A stretch of 64,000 nucleotides of DNA, taken from assembly GCF_001682385.1 (NCBI RefSeq), contig NZ_CP016210.1:248001-312000 (forward strand), written 5' to 3'. The DNA comes from Azoarcus olearius (GTDB lineage: Bacteria; Pseudomonadota; Gammaproteobacteria; Burkholderiales; Rhodocyclaceae). Positions 45,010-52,000 of this stretch are shown piece after piece; the stretch's first letter is position 1; every line of letters starts with the position of its first letter. The translations under genes were made by a program, and so were the position numbers. Below the pieces are notes generated by a model. It saw only the letters and a list, made by a program, of their open reading frames with translations, was not told the origin of the DNA and made no database searches.

Positions 45010-45291
45010 TGCCCGGCGCGGCGGCGGCCCGCGGGCTGTCGTCGCATTCCCCGGCGGGGGCGCTCAGCACGTATGACTTGCTATAAAGCGCCATCACTGG
45101 GAGTATCCCGCTGGTGGACGCCCATCGCCCTGCCCCCGGCAGGAGCAGCGGCGTCCCGCCAGCCCAGCACCGGCCATCGTGCCGGATCGCTCAACGACGT
45201 GAACGCCAGGGCCGCATTGCCGGCGGTGTTCGGGAATTTCATTCCGGCGTGGTTTCATCAGCCCGCCGGAAGCAAGCGTGAGGACTTCTCC

Positions 45292-45717
45292 ATGAACGAC
45301 GTGCTGACCCCCCTGATGACGGAAGCCGAACTGCGGGCGGCTCCGGAAGACGACTACATGTCGCCGCGCCAGCTCGCCTTCTTCCGTGCCCTGCTGGAAA
45401 AGGAAATGAAGACCCTGCTCGAGGCGGCGCACGAGACGACCACCCACCTGCAGGAAAACGCGGCAACGCCCGATCCGGCCGACCGCGCCAGCGTGGAAGA
45501 AGAGCACACCCTCGAACTGCGGGTGCGCGACCGCGAGCGCAAGCTGCTGAAGAAGATCGAAGAAGCGATCGCCCGCATCGACGACGGTAGCTATGGCTGG
45601 TGCGAAGAAACCGGCGAACCGATCGGCATCGGCCGCCTGCTCGCCCGCCCGACCGCGACGCTGAGCCTGGAAGCCCAGGAGCGCCGCGAAAAGCTCAAGA
45701 AGATGCACGGCGGCTGA
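45292..45717 (+). CDS. dksA: DksA-family RNA-polymerase-binding regulator, zinc-ligand-poor form
   Basis: A 141-residue protein from the ATG at 45292, where homology begins; an upstream ATG at 45073 would add a doubtful 73-residue tail. A coiled coil (about residues 25-105, LAFFRALLEKEMKTLLEAAHE and onwards) is followed by the zinc-finger-like domain. Of the four cysteine positions only the first is cysteine: CEET...SLEA, giving a Cys-Thr-Ser-Ala pattern. Zinc-independent DksA forms of this kind are known. It binds the secondary channel of RNA polymerase and, with ppGpp, adjusts rRNA and amino-acid gene transcription. Confidence 0.92.
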   Translation: MNDVLTPLMTEAELRAAPEDDYMSPRQLAFFRALLEKEMKTLLEAAHETTTHLQENAATPDPADRASVEEEHTLELRVRDRERKLLKKIEEAIARIDDGSYGWCEETGEPIGIGRLLARPTATLSLEAQERREKLKKMHGG

Positions 45718-45737
45718 ACGCCGCCCTCCGCGTCCGC

Positions 45738-45755
45738 GCCGCCCCCACGGGCGGC
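45738..45755. terminator. Possible hairpin after dksA
   Basis: GCCGCCC (45738-45744) and GGGCGGC (45749-45755) with loop CCAC, 20 bases after the dksA stop. There is no T run; it lies between convergent genes. Confidence 0.3.
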
Positions 45756-45912
45756 CGGGCGTGCGATGCGCGCCGGCGCGTCTGCTCCCGCAGCGCCTTC
45801 TGCCTGGCCGTCGCATCGTGTTGAACATCCCGGCCCGTGATCGCGGCGCCCTGTCCCTGCTCCCGTCTTTCGCCCTGAATCGCGCTGTTCCGCGCGAGCC
45901 CGTCCGGCGTCC

Positions 45913-46641
45913 CTACTGATCCAGCGTGGGTCCGAAATGCTGCTGGCGCAACTGCGCCGCATGCAGGTTGGCCGCCGCGGCCACATCCACCGCCCGCATG
46001 AGCCCGGCGGGGCCGCAGGTGTAGATCGCCAGTCCGGCGCCCGCGCCCGGCCGCTGCGCCGCGGTGGCGAACAGATCCTGCAGCCGCGCCGCCGTTGCCC
46101 CGCCGCTGAGGCCGAAGTGACAGTGCAGCGTACCGCGCGCGCGGGCGCCTTCGAGTTCGGCGAGAAAGGCCGCGTCGTCCTCGCTGCGCGCAAAATAGTG
46201 CAGTTCCGCTTCGGCGCCGCCCCGTTCGAGTGCGCGGAACATCGACAGCAGCGGCGCGATGCCGATGCCGCCGGCGACGAGCAGGTGACGCTCCGCCCCC
46301 TCATCCAGCGCAAAGCTGCTGTGCGGCGCCGATACCGCCAGCTGGTCGCCCGGGTGCAGCGCATGTAGCTGGGCCGGCGTGTTACCCGTGCCGGCGTCGC
46401 GCCGCACCGCGATGCGGTAGGTGGCAGCTTCGCCCGGCAGGCTGCACAAGGCATAGGCGCGCGGCGGGCACGCGGGTGGATAGACGAGAACATGCGCACC
46501 CGGCGGCCACGGCGGCAGATCGCCGCCGCGCACGGCTTCGAACTCCAGGCTGCGGATGTCGCGGGCCTCGTCCCGCACGCTGCGCACCCGTACCGGAATG
46601 CGGTCGGACGGCGGCGGTCGGCTGGGCATGGAGGCGGACAT
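45913..46641 (-). CDS. FAD/NAD(P)H ferredoxin-reductase-like oxidoreductase without 2Fe-2S domain
   Basis: A 242-residue protein with GAGGAG before the ATG at 46641. The first half is an FNR-type flavin domain (RAYALCSLPGE for the isoalloxazine site) and the second an NAD-binding domain (GGIGIAPLLSMFRAL, then YTCGPAGLMRAV). The layout is that of phthalate-dioxygenase-reductase proteins of about 320 residues, but the C-terminal ferredoxin domain is absent and the protein ends soon after the CGPAG motif. It may use a separate ferredoxin or another acceptor. No oxygenase gene is near. Confidence 0.82.
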   Translation of the reverse strand: MSASMPSRPPPSDRIPVRVRSVRDEARDIRSLEFEAVRGGDLPPWPPGAHVLVYPPACPPRAYALCSLPGEAATYRIAVRRDAGTGNTPAQLHALHPGDQLAVSAPHSSFALDEGAERHLLVAGGIGIAPLLSMFRALERGGAEAELHYFARSEDDAAFLAELEGARARGTLHCHFGLSGGATAARLQDLFATAAQRPGAGAGLAIYTCGPAGLMRAVDVAAAANLHAAQLRQQHFGPTLDQ

Positions 46642-46767
46642 GGGGAGTCTCCTCGGTGTTCTTGTTGGTGGTGTGACGATGCGGCTGGGCCAATGCCAAG
46701 CAAATCGCGGACCCATCCACGAAGGGGCGGCGATGCGTTCTGCTCCGGGCGAGGCTATGCTGCGGCG

Positions 46768-48246
46768 ATGAGCGTCCGACCACCCTCCCTGTCCCAATCC
46801 CCGGCCGCCCCCGACGCGGTCGACGCCGCCGCGCGCGCGTCCTTTCATGCGCGCTGGCTTGCCGAGGTGGTGCGGCGCCACGAGGAAGCTCACGGCGCAC
46901 TGCCGGACGAGGCGGAGCTGACGGCGGCGCGGCGCGCCCCGCCGCGCTTCGAGGACCGGCTGCTGGCGCGGGCCCGGCTGCTCGCGGCACGCGAGGGGTG
47001 GGACGCCGACCTCGCCCGGCTGGCGCAGCGGCTGCGCGTCGGCGCGGCGGCGGCGCTTGTCGCCGCTTTCGTCGTCGGCTGGGCCGCGGGAGCCGCTGTG
47101 TTGGGCGACGGCGGCCGGGCGGTGAATGTCGTCTGGGCGCTGGGGGGCGTGCTCGGCGCCCATCTGGTCGGGCTGCTGGTGTGGCTGGGCGCGGTCGCTT
47201 TCGGCTTGCGGCGGGGCCAGGGCGGCGGCGCCTGGCTGGCGCGCGCCGGGCGTGCGGCGGCGAACCTGCTCGACCACGGCGCTCGCGCGGGGCCGGCGGC
47301 GGCCGCATTGTTCGGGCTGCTGGGGCGGGGGGGCGGCCTGCCGTGGGCCGCCGGGCTGCTCAATCACCTGCTGTGGGCGGCCGCGCTGGGCGGGGCGGCG
47401 GGCAGCATGCTGTTGCTGTTCGCCACCCGCCGCTACGGCTTCGTGTGGGAGACCACGATCCTGCCGGTCGGCCTCTTCGTCGAACTCGGTTCCGCACTCG
47501 GCCGCCTGCCGGCGGCGCTGGGTTTTCCGGTGCCGGATTCCACCGCGCTCGCGGCCGCCGGCGTGCCCGCGTCCGCAGTGGGCGACGGTGCGGCCGGACG
47601 CGGTTGGGCCGGCTGGCTGATCGGCTGCGTGCTGCTCTACGGGGTGCTGCCGCGGCTGTTGCTGGCGGGGCTGTGCGCAGCGCTGCTGCGGCGCGCCGCC
47701 GCGGCCGTGCGCCTCGACGAGGACCAACCCGGCCATGCGGCGCTGCGGGCCCGCCTGCTGCCCGACAGCGAACGGCTCGGCATCCATGACGCCGATCACA
47801 GTGGCGCACCGCCGCGCGCGCCGGCCGCGCCGGCCGGTGGCGAGGGTACGCTTGCCCTGGCGCTGGAGCTGGGCGACGACCTCGACTGGCCGCCGCCGTT
47901 TGGCGCCGGCGACATCGCCAGCGCGGCGGACCCGCGCTGCGCGCCGCGCCGGCTCGACAGCCGCGAACAACGCCAGGCCTGGCTGGCGGCAGTGCGTGCG
48001 CGGCCGCCGCAGCGTTTGCTGGTCGCGGTGGACGCGCGCCAGACGCCGGATCGCGGCAGCCTCGGCACGCTGGTGGAGCTGGCGGCCTGTGCCGGCTGCC
48101 TGCGGGTGTGGACGCTGCCGAGGAGCGCGGCCGGGCGGCTCGCGCAGTGGCGGACGGCGCTCGCGGAGCGTGACCTCGCCACCGCGGATCGCGCCGTGCT
48201 GACCGATGCCGATGCCGCGCGGCGCTGGCTGGAGACGGGCGCATGA
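46768..48246 (+). CDS. DUF2868 membrane protein
   Basis: A 492-residue protein from the ATG at 46768. It has an N-terminal soluble helical part, four or so hydrophobic segments between about residues 90 and 320 (e.g. AAALVAAFVVGWAAGAAVLG, GLLVWLGAVAFGL), with RRYGFVWETTILP in the loop, a pattern I associate with DUF2868, and a C-terminal soluble domain. DUF2868 genes regularly stand next to a DUF3482 GTPase gene, as here. The biological role is unknown. Confidence 0.85.
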   Translation: MSVRPPSLSQSPAAPDAVDAAARASFHARWLAEVVRRHEEAHGALPDEAELTAARRAPPRFEDRLLARARLLAAREGWDADLARLAQRLRVGAAAALVAAFVVGWAAGAAVLGDGGRAVNVVWALGGVLGAHLVGLLVWLGAVAFGLRRGQGGGAWLARAGRAAANLLDHGARAGPAAAALFGLLGRGGGLPWAAGLLNHLLWAAALGGAAGSMLLLFATRRYGFVWETTILPVGLFVELGSALGRLPAALGFPVPDSTALAAAGVPASAVGDGAAGRGWAGWLIGCVLLYGVLPRLLLAGLCAALLRRAAAAVRLDEDQPGHAALRARLLPDSERLGIHDADHSGAPPRAPAAPAGGEGTLALALELGDDLDWPPPFGAGDIASAADPRCAPRRLDSREQRQAWLAAVRARPPQRLLVAVDARQTPDRGSLGTLVELAACAGCLRVWTLPRSAAGRLAQWRTALAERDLATADRAVLTDADAARRWLETGA

Positions 48247-48313
48247 GCGGCGGTCTGCGCCTGAGCCCGCGCGGCGGCGCGCCCGCCTCGCCGTGCGCGA
48301 CGAGGACCAGGGC

Positions 48314-49669
48314 ATGAGCCTGCTGCGTATCGCCGTGGTCGGCCACACCAACACCGGCAAGACCTCGCTGCTGCGCACCCTGGCGCGGGACGCCGGGTTC
48401 GGCGAGGTGTCGGATCGGGCTGGTAGCACGCGCCATGTCGAGGGCCTGCGCCTGTTCGCCGACGGCGAAGCGGTGATCGAACTGTTCGACACCCCCGGCA
48501 TGGAGGACGCGATTGCGCTGCTGGAGCACCTGGAAGGCCTGGCTGGGCCGGGCGAGCGCATCGACGGCCCCGAGCGGGTGGCGCGCTTCCTGGCCGGCGC
48601 CGAAGCGGCCGGCCGTTACGAGCAGGAGGCCAAGGTGTTGCGCCAGCTGCTCGCGAGCGATGCCGGCCTCTACGTGGTGGACGCGCGCGACCCGGTGCTG
48701 CCCAAGCACCGCGACGAACTCGCCATCCTGGCCGGCTGCGCCCGCCCGCTGCTGCCGGTGCTCAACTTCGTGCGCGCGGCGGACGCCCGTCCGCAAGCCT
48801 GGCGCGAGGCGCTGGCGCGGCTGGGGCTGCACGCGGTGGTGAGCTTCGACACCGTGGCGCCCGCGCGCGACGGCGAGCGCCTGTTGTTCGAGGCGCTGGC
48901 GACGCTGCTGCACGGTGGGCGCGCTCCGCTCGCGCGCCTGCTCGCCGCGCGCGCTCGCGAAGCGCTGGCGCGGCAGCACGCGGCGCGGCGGCTGGGGGCG
49001 GCCCTGCTGGTGCAGCTCGCGGCGCTGCGCGTCACCGTGGCGGCGGACCCGACCGCCATCGCCGCCGCGACGGAGACGCTGCAAGCCGCGGTGCGGGCGC
49101 GCGAGCAGGCCTGCGTGGAGGCACTGCTCGCGCTCTACCGCTTCCGCTCGGACGACCTCAGCGCCCCTGCGCTGCCCTTGGTGGCGGGGCGCTGGGCAAG
49201 CGATCTGTTCAATCCGGAGTCGCTGCGTCAGTTCGGCGTCCGCGTGGGCGGCGGCGCGGCGGCGGGGGCCGCGGCGGGTGTGGGCGTCGATCTGCTGGCC
49301 GGCGGCCTCACGCTCGGCGCCGCGGCGGCGCTGGGCGCGCTTGCGGGCAGCGTGCTGCAGGTGGCGGGGGGATATCGCGAACGTCTGCTCGCCCGCGTGC
49401 GCGGTCAGCGTGAGCTGACGGTGGACGACGCCGTTCTGCGCCTGCTCGCGTTGCGCCTGCATGCGCTGGTCGAGGCGCTGGAAGGGCGCGGCCATGCCGC
49501 GCTCGATCCGATCCGTCTCGCCGATCCGGGCGCCCGGCGCTGGCGCGAGGCGGCCTTGCCGGCCGAGCTGCGGCGGGCCCGTTCGCACCCGGAATGGGCG
49601 CGCGGCGAAGGGCCGGGTTACGAGGCTGCGGTGCAGGCCCTGGCGGACGCGGAGGCCGCGCCCGGCTGA
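48314..49669 (+). CDS. GTPase with DUF3482 domain
   Basis: A 451-residue protein from the ATG at 48314. The N-terminal G domain has the P-loop GHTNTGKTS (residues 10-18), a G3 motif in FDTPGME, and an LNFVRAAD-type segment at the place of the G4 motif. The rest is the long DUF3482 helical part with a Gly/Ala-rich hydrophobic stretch (GGGAAAGAAAGVGVDLLAGG), which may contact membrane. It is paired with the DUF2868 gene, as in many proteobacteria, suggesting a membrane-associated GTPase pair of unknown purpose. Confidence 0.88.
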   Translation: MSLLRIAVVGHTNTGKTSLLRTLARDAGFGEVSDRAGSTRHVEGLRLFADGEAVIELFDTPGMEDAIALLEHLEGLAGPGERIDGPERVARFLAGAEAAGRYEQEAKVLRQLLASDAGLYVVDARDPVLPKHRDELAILAGCARPLLPVLNFVRAADARPQAWREALARLGLHAVVSFDTVAPARDGERLLFEALATLLHGGRAPLARLLAARAREALARQHAARRLGAALLVQLAALRVTVAADPTAIAAATETLQAAVRAREQACVEALLALYRFRSDDLSAPALPLVAGRWASDLFNPESLRQFGVRVGGGAAAGAAAGVGVDLLAGGLTLGAAAALGALAGSVLQVAGGYRERLLARVRGQRELTVDDAVLRLLALRLHALVEALEGRGHAALDPIRLADPGARRWREAALPAELRRARSHPEWARGEGPGYEAAVQALADAEAAPG

Positions 49670-49691
49670 AGGTGCGACGCGCCGGCGGCGC

Positions 49692-50402
49692 TCAGTCGAG
49701 CGAGCCCACCAGCATGGTGTTGGCGAAGGGCGTGCCGGCATCCATCGGCATCGTCTGGACGCGGAAGCCCAGCCCTTCCAGCGTCGCCTGCCACGCGGTC
49801 ACCGGGCGGCAGTGCAGCGTGCCCAGGCGATGGCCGCGCACGAAGGTGACGACGCGGTCCACCCAGCTGCACAGATGGAAGGGCAGGCCGGCGCCGGCGT
49901 CGCCGACGCGCATGATCAGGCGGCCGCGCGGGGCCAGGGTGTCACGCACGCGCGCCAGCACCGCGTCCTGCGCCGCGATATCCACGTAGTGCAGGCAGTC
50001 GAGGATGAACACCACGTTGGCTTCGCCATAGTCGGCGTGGCGCATGTCGCCCTGCTCCACGACCGCACCCGGCGGCAGCGCCGGCAGTGCGCGGTCGACG
50101 TCGTTCTGCATCAGCTCGATGCCGCGGTAGCCCTGCAGCCGCGGCGGCGGCGGCCAGTCCGCCGGCCAGCGGCCTTCGTCGTGCAGGCGCGCGGCGGCGG
50201 TGATCCAGTTCGACAACAGGCCCTGCCCGCAGCCGAGGTCGAGCACCGTGGCCGGGTCGGGAATCAGGCCGTGGCGCAGCAGGCTGAAGAAGATCGGGTC
50301 GCGACCGAGCTTGCCGCGGGCGAAATGCCAGGCGAAATGCCCGGCGGGGCGATAGGGGGCGGTGGCGGCGTCGAGCAGCCGTTTGCGGAAGGCGGAACTC
50401 AT
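49692..50402 (-). CDS. Class I SAM-dependent methyltransferase
   Basis: A 236-residue protein with motif I VLDLGCGQGLLSNW (about residues 53-66), a motif II-like GYRGIELMQNDV and a motif IV-like NVVFILDCLHYVD. It would methylate an unidentified acceptor. The start overlaps the stop of the polysaccharide-deacetylase gene (50399-50402), and it is the last gene of the minus-strand cluster that begins with an acyl carrier protein. A link to that product is inference. Confidence 0.88.
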   Translation of the reverse strand: MSSAFRKRLLDAATAPYRPAGHFAWHFARGKLGRDPIFFSLLRHGLIPDPATVLDLGCGQGLLSNWITAAARLHDEGRWPADWPPPPRLQGYRGIELMQNDVDRALPALPPGAVVEQGDMRHADYGEANVVFILDCLHYVDIAAQDAVLARVRDTLAPRGRLIMRVGDAGAGLPFHLCSWVDRVVTFVRGHRLGTLHCRPVTAWQATLEGLGFRVQTMPMDAGTPFANTMLVGSLD

Positions 50403-51214
50403 CGAAGGGCAGCAGTCAGGGTCACGGGGTGCAGGCCGGCGGTGCGGACGGCATCGAGCAGGCGTGGCAGTACCTCCAGGATCACCGCGCGCCCGCCGGG
50501 GCTGCGCGCGGCATGGCCGTCGTGCAGCAGCAGGATGTCGCCGGGGCCGAGCTCGCGCGTAAGGCGCGCGAGCACCGCCGCCGGCTCGCCCTCGCGGGTG
50601 TCGAAGGCGCGGCGCGTCCAGCTCGCCAGCGTCAGGCCGTGGCGCGCGAGCACCGGCTCCAGGAACGGGTTGCGCAGTCCGGCGGGGGCGCGGAAGAAGC
50701 GCGGCAGCGGTGCGCCCAGACCGGCGAGTGTGTGCTGCGCCGCGGCCACGTCGCGTTCCATGCGGCGCGGGCCGAACAGCGAGAAGGTCTTGCGGTGCCA
50801 TTGCGAGTGGTTCTGCACCTCGTGGCCGGCGCGCAGGATGTCGGCCACCAGCTGGGGGTGGCGGGCGGCGTTCTCGCCGATCAGGAAGAAGGTGGCACGG
50901 GCGCCGGAGGCCGCAAGCTGGGCGAGCACCTGCGGCGTCACCTCGGGGTCGGGGCCGTCGTCGATGGTCAGTGCGATTTCGCCGCGTGCAGCCGCCGCGG
51001 CGGGCAGCCGCGTCCAGTTGGGGCCGAGCAGGCGGCTGCGCGGCCACAGCCCGGCCGCGGTCAGCGCGGCGTGGTTCAGCGCCAGCGCGGCGAGCACCCA
51101 TCCCCACCACGCCGGCGCGGCCGCCAGCCCGCCGAGCGCGCCAAGGTGGAGCGCCAGCGTGGCGGTGATCAGCGGGGTGGGGCGCCAGCGGCGGACGGCG
51201 GGAAGGGCGTGCAT
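50399..51214 (-). CDS. Polysaccharide deacetylase (NodB-type) with N-terminal membrane segments
   Basis: A 271-residue protein. Two hydrophobic segments at the N terminus (LITATLALHLGALGG and WWGWVLAALALNHAALTAAG) are followed by the NodB domain: TIDDGPDPEVTP (catalytic and metal aspartates), the metal histidines in NHSQWH, RFFRAPAG and LLHDGH. All family motifs are intact. It probably removes N-acetyl groups from a sugar or a lipid-linked sugar at the membrane. It is 84 bases after the hydrolase gene and overlaps the methyltransferase gene. Confidence 0.9.
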   Translation of the reverse strand: MHALPAVRRWRPTPLITATLALHLGALGGLAAAPAWWGWVLAALALNHAALTAAGLWPRSRLLGPNWTRLPAAAAARGEIALTIDDGPDPEVTPQVLAQLAASGARATFFLIGENAARHPQLVADILRAGHEVQNHSQWHRKTFSLFGPRRMERDVAAAQHTLAGLGAPLPRFFRAPAGLRNPFLEPVLARHGLTLASWTRRAFDTREGEPAAVLARLTRELGPGDILLLHDGHAARSPGGRAVILEVLPRLLDAVRTAGLHPVTLTAALR

Positions 51215-51298
51215 AACGGCGGGATTGTAACTTTGCTGGGCGACGGCGCGATGACCGGCGGCGTCTTCAAGTGCTTGATCGACGGCGCTTCGCGCGCC

Positions 51299-52000
51299 TC
51301 AGCGGTGCAGGCGCGGCGCCAGCCACGTCAGGGCGTGGTCCCACAGTGCGGTCCAGGTCGGCCAGTCGTGCCCGCCGGGGTGCCGGCAGTGCGCGCCCGC
51401 CGGCAGCATCGCGCCCATCAGCGCGTGGCCGCGCGCAAAGCGGTCTTCGCTGCCGTACCCCAGCCATACCGGCGGCGCACCGGCGGCGGCGATGCGCTGC
51501 AGCGCGCGCCAGCCGCGGCGCTCGTCGTTGGGCGGGTAGTCGGCGGCCGGTGTCCACTGCGCGAGTCCGCCGGCGCCGGCGATCTCGCCGCTGATCGCGC
51601 GGTTGCCGGGGTAGGGCGCCAGCAGCACCAGGCTGGCCGCCTCGTCCGGGCAGGCGTCGGCGTGCATCAGCGCCGTCAGCGCGCCGATCGAGATGCCGCC
51701 GGTGTGGACGCGGGTGGCGCCGGCGGCGCGCGCGGGCGCGATCACCTCGTGCTGCAGGCGGTGCGCCAGGCTGCCGTCGCACACCGCGGCGAGATCGCTC
51801 TCGACCAGGACCAGATCGAGCGCAAGGCCGCGCGCGGCGCGCGCATCGGCAAAGCCGGCGGCGATGAAGTCGGCCGGGCCGTCGTAGGCGCCGGCCAGCA
51901 GCACCAAGACGTCCGCCGCAGGGTCGGCCCCGGCGCGCACGATGTGCTGGTCGAGGCGGGCGCGCGGTGGCGGCGGAGCAGGCGGCCGCGGCGTGCTCAT
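51299..52000 (-). CDS. Alpha/beta-hydrolase-like protein of the ACP cluster
   Basis: A 233-residue protein from the ATG at 52000, overlapping the exporter stop. The segment GGISIGALTAL has the GxSxG nucleophile-elbow form, an HADACPDEAASLVLLAPY strand follows, and the C-terminal GGHDWPTW supplies a histidine, so an alpha/beta-hydrolase fold is likely. I do not recognise a specific family. In this cluster it might act as a thioesterase or esterase on the exported product; this is inference from location. Confidence 0.7.
   Translation of the reverse strand: MSTPRPPAPPPPRARLDQHIVRAGADPAADVLVLLAGAYDGPADFIAAGFADARAARGLALDLVLVESDLAAVCDGSLAHRLQHEVIAPARAAGATRVHTGGISIGALTALMHADACPDEAASLVLLAPYPGNRAISGEIAGAGGLAQWTPAADYPPNDERRGWRALQRIAAAGAPPVWLGYGSEDRFARGHALMGAMLPAGAHCRHPGGHDWPTWTALWDHALTWLAPRLHR

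Noticed and set aside
45061-45090. TATAAA as a dksA promoter -10 box
   Set aside because: No acceptable -35 hexamer at 16-18 bases, and it lies more than 200 bases ahead of the chosen start.
45073-45291. N-terminal 73-residue extension of DksA
   Set aside because: The extension has no coiled-coil or DksA-like sequence, while the ATG at 45292 starts exactly where family similarity begins.
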